A stretch of 36,771 bases of DNA from CAYQEC01 sp964569015 (GTDB lineage: Bacteria; Actinomycetota; Acidimicrobiia; Spongiisociales; UBA5794), in NCBI GenBank assembly GCA_964569015.1, contig CAZMSN010000014.1, positions 1 to 36,771 on the forward strand, given 5' to 3'. This document shows, piece after piece, positions 1-8,297 of the stretch (within the stretch, counting starts at the first letter, position 1; each line of letters opens with the position of its first letter). The translations under genes were made by a program, and so were the position numbers. The notes under the pieces were generated by a model that saw only the letters and a program-made list of their open reading frames with translations, searched no databases and was not told where the DNA came from.

Positions 1-256
<256 letters not shown>

Positions 257-310
257 GAATACCGCGACAATCGTGCTCGCTATGGAGTGCTCAATGAGCA
301 CTGACAGGGT

Positions 311-427
<117 letters not shown>

Positions 428-435
428 AACTAGTA

Positions 436-468
436 GATTGGGGCCGTCCGCGTGGGGCGGCCTCAATC
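436..468 (+). terminator. rRNA operon terminator hairpin
   Basis: A continuous 14-bp stem, with two G-T pairs (441/463 and 447/457): gattggggccgtcc (436-449) pairs with gggcggcctcaatc (455-468) around a 5-nt loop (450-454). It sits 9 nt after the 5S end. No T tract follows, which is common for high-GC actinobacteria. It also removes the possibility that the next gene starts at the TTG at 438. Confidence 0.75.
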
Positions 469-494
469 GCGTCCGAGACCAGAGGCGGAGCCGA

Positions 495-1376
495 ATGGCC
501 AGCAGTCGAGATGACCGGCAACGCAGAAACCCGAGAGGCAGCAAGCCGAGCCGGGACAAGGCGCATCGTGCGAAGGGTGCCGAGCGCGGCGAGCCCCGCT
601 CGGCGGGCCGAGAACAGCAACGGTCGGGCCGGGTTCCCGAGAACGGCCGCGGGCGAAGGACGGATCGATCTGGAAGCGGCGACCGCAAGGCCCCCAGCGA
701 GCAGACCGCGAGACCGAGGCGGGACCTCAAGGGAGCTGCCGCCGATCTGCCCCACTGGGTGACGGAGGAGTTGGCGCGAGTCACGCCGGCGAACCGGGTG
801 GCGGCCGCGCTCGAGGCACTCGGCGAAGCGTCAGAAGCTTTCGTCGCGGGAAAGCACCATGCGGCGCTCCACAAGGCACAGCGAGCCAAGGACCTGGCGC
901 CGCGCGATGCGACTGTGCGAGAGATACTCGGTCTGGCGGCGTACCGGGTAGGTGATTGGGGCACCGCTCTCAGTGAGCTGCGCACGTACCGCCGGATCAC
1001 GGGGGAGACAACGCACCTACCGGTGGAGATGGACGTGCTCCGGGCACAGGGTCGCAACGAGGACGTGCGCAAGGCATGGAATGCCCTCCAGGAACGGGGA
1101 GGCAAGCCGCCCGTCCTCAAGGAAGGCGCCGTGGTCTATGCGTCGTTCCTCATCGACATCGGAGAGATCGCCGAGGCCCGCAGGCTCACCCGGCCGAAGC
1201 GACTCACCCACGAGCCGTTCCCCGAGGACCTCAAGCTCTGGTACGTGGCGGCGAGGGCCGCCGCGCTGGACGGCGACGGGGAGCGGGCCCGCACCCTCCG
1301 CAATCAGATCCTGGAGAACGACCCGGGTTTCCCCGGCATCGATGAGCTGGAGGAGCTGATCATCGAGGCAGGTTAG
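495..1376 (+). CDS. TPR-like repeat protein with basic disordered N-terminus
   Basis: Encodes 293 aa. The first ~80 residues are a low-complexity stretch rich in Arg, Ser, Gly and Lys, probably disordered and nucleic-acid or ribosome friendly. The rest is all-helical with TPR-like periodicity, for example EAFVAGKHHAALHKAQRAKDLAPRD-type helix pairs, and ends in an acidic tail (DELEELIIEAG). TPR proteins are protein-interaction scaffolds; no catalytic motif is visible. I chose the ATG at 495 because the earlier in-frame TTG (438) lies inside the rRNA terminator hairpin. The gene follows the rRNA operon, but the terminator argues for its own promoter. The exact role cannot be read from the sequence. 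Confidence 0.8.
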   Translation: MASSRDDRQRRNPRGSKPSRDKAHRAKGAERGEPRSAGREQQRSGRVPENGRGRRTDRSGSGDRKAPSEQTARPRRDLKGAAADLPHWVTEELARVTPANRVAAALEALGEASEAFVAGKHHAALHKAQRAKDLAPRDATVREILGLAAYRVGDWGTALSELRTYRRITGETTHLPVEMDVLRAQGRNEDVRKAWNALQERGGKPPVLKEGAVVYASFLIDIGEIAEARRLTRPKRLTHEPFPEDLKLWYVAARAAALDGDGERARTLRNQILENDPGFPGIDELEELIIEAG

Positions 1377-1483
1377 AGATCCGCGGCAAGTGTCATGGCT
1401 CGCGGCGTTCGTGTCGCTGTGACCGGATACGGTGATTGAACCCGCACTTCCCACGCGCCTGATAGCACCGGGAGGTGCACCCG

Positions 1484-1810
1484 ATGGATCTCAACCTCGT
1501 CGTTCTCTCCGGGAAGCTCGCCACCGCGCCCGAGCTCCGTACCTACGAATCCGGCTCGCGCCTCATCCGCTACCTGGTCACCGTCCGCAGCGACGAGCCG
1601 CGGCGTCGCGTCGACGTCGTCCCGGTGACTCTGTGGGATCCCCCAGAGGACCTGGCGGCCAACCTGCCCGATCCCGGCCGTCACGTCTGGGTCACCGGCA
1701 TGGTGCAGCGCCGGTTCTGGGCCGCTGAGGAGGGTCGGCGTAGTCGTCTCGAGGTGGTGGCGCACCAGGTCGAAGTGAAGGATCCGGAGGTTGTCTCGGC
1801 CGATGACTGA
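1484..1810 (+). CDS. Short single-stranded DNA-binding (SSB-type OB-fold) protein
   Basis: Encodes 108 aa matching the SSB/PriB-type OB fold: MDLNLVVLSGKLATAPELR at the start, a central ...YLVTVRSDEP...DVVPVTLWD strand pair, and GRHVWVTGMVQRRFW. Canonical SSB is longer and ends in an acidic DDDIPF tip that recruits partners. Here the protein stops soon after the OB fold, so it is a tail-less paralogue rather than the main replication SSB. The ATG at 1484 is chosen because ggaggtg (1471-1477) gives a well-spaced ribosome site; a GTG at 1475 lies inside that site. It lies 107 bp after the TPR gene and 46 bp before the next gene. Confidence 0.85.
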   Translation: MDLNLVVLSGKLATAPELRTYESGSRLIRYLVTVRSDEPRRRVDVVPVTLWDPPEDLAANLPDPGRHVWVTGMVQRRFWAAEEGRRSRLEVVAHQVEVKDPEVVSADD

Positions 1811-1856
1811 AGTCGTGCCTGTTGGAGCGGCAACTCGGCCGGCCTAGATTGCCGCA

Positions 1857-3386
1857 ATGCGCAGAATCAGCATTGCCTCCAGCTCCCAGATGGCCGCCGA
1901 TGCTGGAGCTGACATCGCCGATCAAGGCGGGAACGCGACCGACGCGGCGGTGGCAGGGGTCATCACGTCGATGTGCACCGAGCCGGGCATCATCGCCCCG
2001 GGCTCCGGCGGCTTCATTGCAGTCTGGCCGAAGTCGGACGATCCCGTGGTGGTGGACGGGAGCGTCGAGATGCCGGGCCGAGGGTTGCCGCGGGAGCGAT
2101 TCGGCAGCGGCATGCACGAGATCGAGATGGGCTACGGCGGTGGCACTCGAACCGTCGTGGGCCATGGCTCGATCGGCACGCCGGGCGCATTCGCCGGGCT
2201 GCGCGCCGCTTGGGAACGGTACGGCAGCGTGCCGTGGAAAACGCTGTTCGAGCCCGCGATCGACACCGTCGATGCAGGGTTTCCGCTGTCCTCGGCGGCC
2301 GCGGAGTACTTCGCGCATTCCCACGAGCTCGTCTTCGGGTGGGATCCGAGCAGCTATGACGTTCTCCACCACGCCGACGGCACACACCTGGTGGCGGGAG
2401 AGACGGTCCACGTTCCCCACCTCGCCGACTCACTTCGGCAGCTAGCCGCGGAGGGAACCGACGCGCTATACCGGGGGGATCTCGGGGCGGCGATCGTTGA
2501 GACCGTCCAAGCAGGCGGCGGGATCCTCACACGACGAGACCTCGCCGAGTACGAGGCCGTGATCCGGGCGCCGATTCGGGTCGACATCGACGAGTGGGCG
2601 GTAGCCACCAACCCGCCTCCCGCAGTTGGGGGAGCCTGTATGGCCGCCATGCTCATGCTTCTCGGCGGCGGTGCCTTCGAGTCGTGGTCGGCAGAGGACA
2701 TTGAGACGTTGATCCGGGTGCAGCGGGCGGTGCTGATGTACCGCACCGAGTTCCTCGTCGATCATCATGATCGAGGGGCCGAGGCGGCCCGTCTGCTGGA
2801 GCTGGCCGGGATGGGCGATCTGAATGGCATCATCTCGGCTCCCTCGACCACGCACACGTCGACGGTCGATTCGGACGGCAACGCGTGCTCGATCACGGTG
2901 TCAGCCGGCTATGGATCGGGAGCCCTGGTCGAGAGGATCGGATTCTGGCTCAACAACTCGTTGGGTGAGATCGAGCTGAATTTGCAGGGGCTTCACGCTC
3001 TCGAGCCCGGAACCCGCCTCGTGTCCAACATGGCCCCGACCGTCGCCCGGAGCCGAAATGGCGCGGTACTCGCCATCGGGTCTCCGGGGGCCGATCGAAT
3101 CACGACGGCGATCAGCATCGTCTTGCTCAATTTCATGCATCTCGGCATGGCGCTCTCCGATGCCGTGAGCCACCCTCGGGTGCACGCCGAGGTCTTCGAG
3201 GGAATGCCCACGGCCGCCTACGAGCCGGGGATTCCGGCGCGGGCCTTCGACGATGTGCAGGTGCGGCGGTTCCCCGACCTCTCCATGTACTTCGGGGGAG
3301 TGCAGGCGGTGTTGTGGGATCCTCGTGCCGGGCTGTTCGAGGCGGCGGATCCTCGCCGCGCGGGTGGGATTGCCCACGGCGGGTGA
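1857..3386 (+). CDS. Gamma-glutamyltransferase family Ntn-hydrolase
   Basis: Encodes 509 aa. The family (PF01019) makes a proenzyme that cleaves itself; the new N-terminal Thr hydrolyses or transfers gamma-glutamyl groups such as that of glutathione or related thiols. The large-subunit motif GGNATDAAVA is at residues 24-33. The autoprocessing site TTHTSTVDSDG gives T331 as the likely nucleophile, leaving a small subunit of ~179 aa with LLNNxLGE-like and SNMAPT motifs. The oxyanion-loop motif usually read GSPGG is GSPGAD (408-413) here, so one glycine is replaced. There is no signal peptide, and at 509 aa it is shorter than the secreted enterobacterial enzyme (~580 aa), so a cytoplasmic role is likely. 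Substrate cannot be deduced. Confidence 0.9.
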   Translation: MRRISIASSSQMAADAGADIADQGGNATDAAVAGVITSMCTEPGIIAPGSGGFIAVWPKSDDPVVVDGSVEMPGRGLPRERFGSGMHEIEMGYGGGTRTVVGHGSIGTPGAFAGLRAAWERYGSVPWKTLFEPAIDTVDAGFPLSSAAAEYFAHSHELVFGWDPSSYDVLHHADGTHLVAGETVHVPHLADSLRQLAAEGTDALYRGDLGAAIVETVQAGGGILTRRDLAEYEAVIRAPIRVDIDEWAVATNPPPAVGGACMAAMLMLLGGGAFESWSAEDIETLIRVQRAVLMYRTEFLVDHHDRGAEAARLLELAGMGDLNGIISAPSTTHTSTVDSDGNACSITVSAGYGSGALVERIGFWLNNSLGEIELNLQGLHALEPGTRLVSNMAPTVARSRNGAVLAIGSPGADRITTAISIVLLNFMHLGMALSDAVSHPRVHAEVFEGMPTAAYEPGIPARAFDDVQVRRFPDLSMYFGGVQAVLWDPRAGLFEAADPRRAGGIAHGG

Positions 3387-3447
3387 ATCGGCGGGGGCTT
3401 GGGCTGTGAGCCTCTAATGTCGAGTGGAGCCAATCCGGGAGACTGCG

Positions 3448-4164
3448 ATGACCGAGCGGATCTACATGACCGACGCCTATGCGCGCGAGGTGGACGCCAC
3501 CATTCTCGAAGTCGATCGAGCCGACGGGCGGGTGTTGCTCGATCGCACTGTCTTCTACCCCGGTGGGGGAGGGCAGCCGCACGATGTGGGTACGGCGTGG
3601 ATCGGCAACGATGCCTTCGAGGTGACACGGGCCGCCTCGAACGGCCCCGATGTGTGGCACTGGTTGGAAGGCGATCTGCCGAAACGCGGATCCCAGATGC
3701 GGGTTACGATCGATTGGCAACGCCGCTACACCCTCATGCGCACTCACACTGCCATGCATGCCCTGTGTGGGGTGGTGTGGAGTCGGTACCGGAGTCCGGT
3801 CACCGGCGGCAACATGAAACCCGGCGAAGGCAGACTCGACTTCGAGCTACCCGACTGGGATCCCGAGGACAAGGCCTCGGTCGAAGACGAGCTGAACCGG
3901 TACCTGGCGGCCGGGCTCCCTGTCGAGATCACCTTCCTACCGCGGGCCGAGGCGGATCGGGACCCGAGCCTGATCCGTACCAAAGTGAGCCTCTTGCCGG
4001 CGAGCCTGAAGACGGTCCGGGTGGTGGACATCGTGGGTCTCGATCGCCAGGCCGACGGTGGCACCCATGTGAAATCGACATCCGAGGTGGGCCCGGTCAC
4101 GATTGGCAAGGTCGAGTCGAAGGGGAAGGGCTTTCGCCGGATCAGGCTCACGTTGGTGGACTGA
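3448..4164 (+). CDS. Alanyl-tRNA editing protein (AlaX type)
   Basis: Encodes 238 aa related to the free-standing editing domain of alanyl-tRNA synthetase, which deacylates mischarged tRNA(Ala) (Ser- or Gly-tRNA). The N-terminal beta domain has the FYPGGGGQPxDxG signature. The zinc motif HTAMH gives H100 and H104. The second half of the site, CxxxH in most members, reads DGGTH here (D203, H207), so Asp replaces the Cys ligand. The ATG at 3448 follows cgggaga (3436-3442) with good spacing; an upstream GTG (3424) is possible. The gene converges on the YgjP-type gene. Confidence 0.9.
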   Translation: MTERIYMTDAYAREVDATILEVDRADGRVLLDRTVFYPGGGGQPHDVGTAWIGNDAFEVTRAASNGPDVWHWLEGDLPKRGSQMRVTIDWQRRYTLMRTHTAMHALCGVVWSRYRSPVTGGNMKPGEGRLDFELPDWDPEDKASVEDELNRYLAAGLPVEITFLPRAEADRDPSLIRTKVSLLPASLKTVRVVDIVGLDRQADGGTHVKSTSEVGPVTIGKVESKGKGFRRIRLTLVD

Positions 4165-4203
4165 TCCCGAGCGGGGCCAGTGGGACCAGCCAAGCCGTGC
4201 GCG

Positions 4204-4677
4204 CTAATTCTCCGCGTCGCCTTGCGCGATGAGGTAGCCGCGGGCTCGCTCTGCCATCGGATACCGGTTGACGAGTTTCCAGAACGTCGTCGAATGGCCG
4301 GCTTCCAGCAGATGAGCCAGTTCGTGGACGATCACGTAGTCGAGCACCCAGCTCGGATAGCCGGCGAGATGAGAGGCAATGCGGATCCGCCGGGTCTCGA
4401 TGCTGCAGGAACCCCAGAGGGTATTGAGGCGATCGGACCAGACGATGGCGGTGGGTCGGGGGAGATCGTGTTTGGCGGCGAGACGGCGGGCCCTGGCGGC
4501 GAGATCGATCGCATCGGTGCATCGCATGCGGGTGAAACGCTCCTGCATGGTCTCGACCCAGTGTGACTCCTCGTCCCGGCTCAGGTTGTCGGGGATAGCG
4601 ATGCGGAGCACGCCGTCGACGAGACGAGCTTGCACGGTCTTGCGGCGTCTGGCGCTGCGTACGACTTCGATCTGCAT
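4204..4677 (-). CDS. YgjP-type (DUF45, M48-like) zinc metallopeptidase
   Basis: Encodes 157 aa of the YgjP/DUF45 family, small soluble gluzincin-like proteins with an HExxH site. HELAH lies at residues 118-122, with a downstream AGHSTTFW that supplies the third-ligand region, and LWGSCS typical of the family upstream. The N-terminus (VVRSARRRKTVQARL...) matches the family beta hairpin, so I start at the ATG at 4677. An earlier ATG at 4776 would add 33 residues and overlap the membrane-protein gene upstream by 25 bp. That overlap would allow translational coupling, so it cannot be excluded. Physiological substrates of this family are not established. Confidence 0.87.
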   Translation of the reverse strand: MQIEVVRSARRRKTVQARLVDGVLRIAIPDNLSRDEESHWVETMQERFTRMRCTDAIDLAARARRLAAKHDLPRPTAIVWSDRLNTLWGSCSIETRRIRIASHLAGYPSWVLDYVIVHELAHLLEAGHSTTFWKLVNRYPMAERARGYLIAQGDAEN

Positions 4678-4751
4678 GCGGCGGGCAATCGTAGCGGCAC
4701 CTGACGACAGAGGCGGCAGAGAACGATGGTCGGCCGAAATCAGGCGATGCT

Positions 4752-6560
4752 CTACTCGTGGGTGGGAATCAGCCATTCGAGCAGCTCGCTGGTCGGAAGG
4801 TCGACGAACTGGACCCGTTCGTACCCGACGAGATAATCCGGAGCGATGTGCTGGAGCGCCGCCGATCGCACCAGGACCAATGCATCGGAGTTCTCGGTGA
4901 GCACAGCCACCAAATCGTCCGATTCCTCGACTATCCGCGCGCCAGGTTCAGTGCCCCACAGGATGCCCGGAGAAGCTGGTGATCCTCCCACCACTACCAG
5001 GCGCTCCGCCTCGTTCGTCAACGCGGTCTCGTATCCCGATGCGATTGTCGCGGTGATCGCCGTCTCGGCAACGCTGGCCCGATTCGGGTCCCACTCGACG
5101 AGGAAGACCATCGAGGCGCTCATCGTCAAAGCTGCCACTGCCAGCACGGGCACGATCCGGGGCCGAATCACCAGGAGGAACCCGAACAACACGAGACCTC
5201 CAGGCGCGACAGCGAAACGCGGCCACCACGCTGCCGGGAGAAGCGCCCAGGTGATCGACGCAAGGGCGATGAGCCAGATGAGAGAGAGGTGTTGGGCCAC
5301 GACGCGGCGCCGATCGACCACCATCGTCACCAGGCCCAGACCGACCACGGCAAGCCACATCAAGCCGAGACCTCCGAAGCGTGCATCGTATTCAAGGCCG
5401 CCCTCGCCCATGGTCGGGAACACCAGCATCGATTGCACGAAGACTTCCACCGATGACATGTCCCGCCACACCAAAGGACGTTGAGTACGGTCGGAAAAGC
5501 TGCGCATCTCCTCGGTGGAGAGCCCATCACCCGGAGCCCACAAGGCGGTCTCGACTGGGTAGAACGGGTTCTCATGCTCGATCAGGTTCCGAGTCAGGAA
5601 CGGCGTCGCAGGAATCGCCATCAACAAGACAACGACGGCAACTCGCTTCGCTCCGAGCCCGGACCGGAGACTGCCCACCAACGCAGCCACCACGGCCACA
5701 GACGCTGCGATGCCAAACGGCTTTGTAGCGGGAATCGCCCCGAGCAGGATCGCCGCGGTGAAGAACAGGCAGGGCGATCTCGCCTGCCAGGCCGCGAGGA
5801 GAGCGATGGCGGCCATCCCGAGCATGGCAGCGACGGCGACGTCCACGTACGCAGTGAACAACTGAGGCCACACGGACGGAACAGCCAGCAAGGTAGCGAC
5901 CATCACGACGCCAGCCCAGCCTCCGTGCCTCTTGGCGGCTGCGGTGCCGATCACAGTGAAGAACAGGAGCGCATACGGGGCCTGTATGAGCGAGAACCCG
6001 AGTGCATCTCCCAGAGCCAACCCCAGATAGGACCCTTGCATCTCAGACAGACCCGCATAGTGCACCCAGGGAACGAGCATCGGCATGTCGTAGAGACCGT
6101 CTGCCTGAATCATGCCGTTGGCGGCGGCGTTGTGATACCACCAGGCGTCCCAGGACATGTCGCCGAATCTCATCAGGGTGAGCACGACATAGGAGAGGAC
6201 CAGCACGTTGAATACAACGACGGTGACAACGAGCCATCGCTCTTCTTGCCACTGCTGCGCCAGTGCAGCCAGGATCTTGTCGGCCGATCTCCTCCGCCAG
6301 GCGACTACCGCCGCGATCGCTGCGAGACCTGCGACGGTGACTCCCGATGCGCGGAGCCCGAGGCCAAACATCATCAACCATGCGGCCGACGAGGCCGCGG
6401 CAACGGAGACAGCGGCAAGGGAAAGAGCGACGGCGCCAATCGGCGAGAGCCAACGCTTCGTTGTGTTGAGGGCGGATTCGGCAGAAACGACGGACGAGGA
6501 CAGCCAGCCCGCGAGTATCACGATGGAGAGGCCCGCGACCAAACCAACGAAGAGCGGCAT
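4752..6560 (-). CDS. Polytopic membrane protein, possible GT-C-type glycosyltransferase
   Basis: Encodes 602 aa with roughly 12 hydrophobic segments and a soluble C-terminal region of ~100 residues. After the third or fourth membrane span there is an outward loop with an acidic aromatic motif (GDMSWDAWWYHNAAANG). GT-C enzymes, which use polyprenyl-phosphate sugars on the outer membrane face, carry a catalytic Asp/Glu in a similar first loop. Total length and helix count fit that superfamily. I do not recognise a specific family, so the enzymatic role is an inference. It is the first gene of a minus-strand pair with the YgjP-type gene. Confidence 0.6.
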   Translation of the reverse strand: MPLFVGLVAGLSIVILAGWLSSSVVSAESALNTTKRWLSPIGAVALSLAAVSVAAASSAAWLMMFGLGLRASGVTVAGLAAIAAVVAWRRRSADKILAALAQQWQEERWLVVTVVVFNVLVLSYVVLTLMRFGDMSWDAWWYHNAAANGMIQADGLYDMPMLVPWVHYAGLSEMQGSYLGLALGDALGFSLIQAPYALLFFTVIGTAAAKRHGGWAGVVMVATLLAVPSVWPQLFTAYVDVAVAAMLGMAAIALLAAWQARSPCLFFTAAILLGAIPATKPFGIAASVAVVAALVGSLRSGLGAKRVAVVVLLMAIPATPFLTRNLIEHENPFYPVETALWAPGDGLSTEEMRSFSDRTQRPLVWRDMSSVEVFVQSMLVFPTMGEGGLEYDARFGGLGLMWLAVVGLGLVTMVVDRRRVVAQHLSLIWLIALASITWALLPAAWWPRFAVAPGGLVLFGFLLVIRPRIVPVLAVAALTMSASMVFLVEWDPNRASVAETAITATIASGYETALTNEAERLVVVGGSPASPGILWGTEPGARIVEESDDLVAVLTENSDALVLVRSAALQHIAPDYLVGYERVQFVDLPTSELLEWLIPTHE

Positions 6561-6714
6561 GTCGAGAGACGCTAGCAGTCACTCACTGTGGAGATCTCGC
6601 GAGCCCGACATCGGAGACGGGTGGAACCACACCCGCGTGTTTCGCCTGGTGAGGGCCGCTTGACAGAGGCGGTACGTTGACCGTGGTGAGTCGGCGGCAC
6701 GAAGGGAGGTAGGG

Positions 6715-6930
6715 ATGCCCTGGGTATGGAGCGACGAGTTGGCCGAGTGCCTCAGCGGACGTGAGGACGTGGTGGCGGTATCCCGGCTCCAGGGGTGGCG
6801 CACAGCACCGACGGCGTACGTGGCACCGTCTGACGGCGACCTGGTCGGATTTGCGCTGGGGTTGCTGGACGCGGCACAACTTGGAGTGGGGGAGTCGAAG
6901 GACATCGAGCCGTCTCGGCCAGGTGAGTGA
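6715..6930 (+). CDS. Small hypothetical protein (71 aa)
   Basis: Encodes 71 aa beginning MPWVWSDELAECL, acidic overall, with no membrane segment. I do not recognise the family. It is supported as a real gene by a strong ribosome site (gaagggaggtaggg) just before the ATG, by codon use like its neighbours, and by a 12-bp terminator hairpin starting right after its stop. It converges on the DUF5680 gene. The central part (GWRTAPTAYVAPSDGDLVG) looks like two short beta strands. Confidence 0.55.
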   Translation: MPWVWSDELAECLSGREDVVAVSRLQGWRTAPTAYVAPSDGDLVGFALGLLDAAQLGVGESKDIEPSRPGE

Positions 6931-6960
6931 GAGTGGCGGGGGAGCGATCCCCCGTCACTC
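6931..6960. terminator. Bidirectional terminator between convergent genes
   Basis: gagtggcggggg (6931-6942) pairs with cccccgtcactc (6949-6960): 12 bp with a single G-T pair and a 6-nt loop. It begins at the base after the stop of the 71-aa gene and includes the stop codon of the convergent DUF5680 gene (6955-6957), so it can serve both strands. Confidence 0.75.
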
Positions 6961-7425
6961 CTTGATGAGGCCGCCGTGATACACGAGGTCGTAGACCACG
7001 ACGCCGCGGCGGGTGATCTGCTCCTTCCCCGTGAACGAGGTCACGTCGCCGTCGCTGGTGTCGGTGTAGACATCGTCGCCGATGGTCCATTCGTGGCCAC
7101 CGAGGAAACGACCCTCTCGGTACATGGCTGTGAGGCTGGCCTTGATGATTTTGCCCGCTTCGGCGGCAACGATGAGTTCTGGCTCGAGGATCCTTCCGTA
7201 GTAGTTCATCGCCCAAACCGGCTCGCCACGGTGGTACACCGCCTCCTCGCCGATGAAGTCCGTCCCGCCGAAGTAGCTGTCGAGGTACGCGAGCTCACCG
7301 TCGCGGAACTCGAGATCGTGCGAGTGTGGGCGACAGGACGCGGTGGGCGCGCCGTCACCAGCGTAGGTCGCGGCCTTGGCAGCGACGATGAAGTCCTCGA
7401 GCTGCTGGGTGGAGAGCTCGTCCAC
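6955..7425 (-). CDS. DUF5680 domain protein
   Basis: Encodes 156 aa. Matches the DUF5680 pattern: FIVAAKAATYAGDGA, then RPHSHDLEFRDGELAYLDSYFGG, then FIGEEAVYHRGEPVWAMNYYG. The domain is widespread in bacteria and its biochemical function is unknown. I choose the GTG at 7425 because aaggaaggaa lies about 7 nt upstream and the family homology begins right after it. An ATG at 7479 would add 18 residues and consume most of the divergent intergenic space. It is divergent from the first zinc-ribbon gene, with 55 bp between the two starts. Confidence 0.82.
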   Translation of the reverse strand: MDELSTQQLEDFIVAAKAATYAGDGAPTASCRPHSHDLEFRDGELAYLDSYFGGTDFIGEEAVYHRGEPVWAMNYYGRILEPELIVAAEAGKIIKASLTAMYREGRFLGGHEWTIGDDVYTDTSDGDVTSFTGKEQITRRGVVVYDLVYHGGLIKE

Positions 7426-7473
7426 GTCAGTTCCTTCCTTTCTGTCCTTCCCGGGCTGGCATTTCACGTTTCT

Positions 7474-7486
7474 CATCACTGTGATG
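7474..7486. promoter_or_regulatory. 13-bp palindrome over the start codon of the first zinc-ribbon gene
   Basis: catcac-t-gtgatg is a perfect inverted repeat centred on 7480. The GTG start (7481-7483) is inside it. The same consensus (CRTCACTGTGAYG) recurs at the same place in the paralogous gene at 7905-7917. A protein-binding operator or a leaderless-start element is the likely meaning; this is inference. Confidence 0.5.
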
Positions 7487-7798
7487 GAAAGGATGATGCA
7501 TTGCGCGTGGTGTGGGGGAGGGTTCGCACGTTCCCAGGGACGGGGTCGCCCCCGACGCTACTGCAGAGCGAGTCACCGCCAGCGTGCCTACGAGGCCCGA
7601 CGGTTTGCCCAGCGGCGCGGGCTGAGCACGGACGAGGTGCTCCTGAGCCGACAGACGTGGGAGCGGTTGCGGGACGCCCTGGTCGACCTGCAGAACGCGA
7701 CCCAGGACGTCGCCCGGGGAATCCCTGCGAACGAGCCTCCGTCCGCGGAGGCCGTCGCCGCGATCGGGCGGCTCGCTGCCACCGTTGCCGATCTGTAG
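7481..7798 (+). CDS. Zinc-ribbon protein (CxxC...C...H), first of tandem pair
   Basis: Encodes 105 aa. The N-terminus carries CAWCGGGF, a Gly/Arg linker and GRPRRYCRASHRQRAYEARR, giving a C-x2-C...C...H metal-ligand set inside a very basic segment, likely nucleic-acid binding. The C-terminal half is helical (ERLRDALVDLQNATQDV). The downstream gene (7912-8268) is a paralogue aligned over its full length. The GTG at 7481 is chosen because it corresponds exactly to the paralogue's GTG, each inside the same palindrome; the internal ATGs at 7484, 7493 and 7496 are possible. There is no clear ribosome site, which suits leaderless translation. Function is unknown; a small regulator is my guess. Confidence 0.65.
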   Translation: MMERMMHCAWCGGGFARSQGRGRPRRYCRASHRQRAYEARRFAQRRGLSTDEVLLSRQTWERLRDALVDLQNATQDVARGIPANEPPSAEAVAAIGRLAATVADL

Positions 7799-7896
7799 GC
7801 CACGTCCACTGAGCCCGAGGCGATCTGGTGACGTCCCCGCCACCTATTGCTCGAGACCGCATCTCCAGGATGCTTCGCTGCGGATGACAGTACAGC

Positions 7897-7917
7897 TAGA
7901 CTTGCGTCACTGTGACG
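7897..7917 (+). promoter_or_regulatory. Possible -10 box and start-codon palindrome of second zinc-ribbon gene
   Basis: cgtcac-t-gtgacg (7905-7917) is a perfect 13-bp inverted repeat containing the GTG start (7912). A tagact hexamer at 7897-7902 is a plausible -10 box, 9 bases before the GTG, which would give a leaderless or nearly leaderless transcript. The -35 region is weak. Confidence 0.45.
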
Positions 7918-8268
7918 GAACTACCCGCCGTGAGACGCTGCGAGTGGTGCGGTACCGAGTTCGCTGACCCTTCGCGGACGGGCCGTCCCCGCAAGTATTG
8001 CCGCCGCAGTCACCGCCAGCGCCACTACGAAGCGCGCCGGCGCGGTGCTGATCGTGGTCTCGCGGATCACGAAGCCATTGTCAACCGAACCGACTACGAC
8101 CGTCTCCGTGACGAGATCTACCGCCTCGAGGCCGCTTGCGAAGACGCCGACACCGACCTGCACGCTTCACCGACCAGAACCGACCTCTCCGATGTCATCG
8201 ACGCGTTGACGTCGGTCGCCCGCGGGGTCATTGAAGCAGTGGTCGAGCCTTCGGCCACGGGTGATTGA
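7912..8268 (+). CDS. Zinc-ribbon protein (CxxC...C...H), second of tandem pair
   Basis: Encodes 118 aa. It has CEWCGTEF, then GRPRKYCRRSHRQRHYEARR, the same ligand spacing and basic patch as the gene upstream, followed by a helical region (DYDRLRDEIYRLEAACEDADTD). The two proteins also share GL-x-x-x-E...R...(W/Y)-x-RLRD, so they are tandem duplicates that have diverged. The basic GRPR(R/K)YC block resembles a minor-groove or RNA-contact patch, but no target is known. No ribosome site is visible before the GTG. Confidence 0.7.
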   Translation: MTELPAVRRCEWCGTEFADPSRTGRPRKYCRRSHRQRHYEARRRGADRGLADHEAIVNRTDYDRLRDEIYRLEAACEDADTDLHASPTRTDLSDVIDALTSVARGVIEAVVEPSATGD

Positions 8269-8291
8269 GGGTTGCCCCTCTGTCCTATAAT
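8265..8291 (+). promoter_or_regulatory. Strong sigma-70-type promoter (perfect TATAAT)
   Basis: TATAAT at 8286-8291 is an exact consensus -10 box, rare by chance in this GC-rich sequence. A ttgagg at 8265-8270 (15-bp spacer) or gattga at 8263-8268 (17 bp) could serve as the -35. The predicted start is near 8298, giving a leader of about 165 nt before the 2TM gene. Confidence 0.6.
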
Positions 8292-8297
8292 CCACGT

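Noticed and set aside
438..494. TTG start that would extend the TPR-like protein by 19 residues
   Set aside because: The TTG lies inside the rRNA terminator hairpin and has no ribosome site; the ATG at 495 is better.
5481..6575. Long plus-strand open frame opposite the polytopic membrane protein
   Set aside because: The translation is charged, repetitive and without motifs; the minus-strand gene has clear membrane spans. It is an artefact of GC-rich codon use.
6611..6646. Small hairpin (cgggtg...cacccg) between the membrane protein and the 71-aa gene
   Set aside because: Only 6 bp, and it lies between divergent genes where no terminator is expected.
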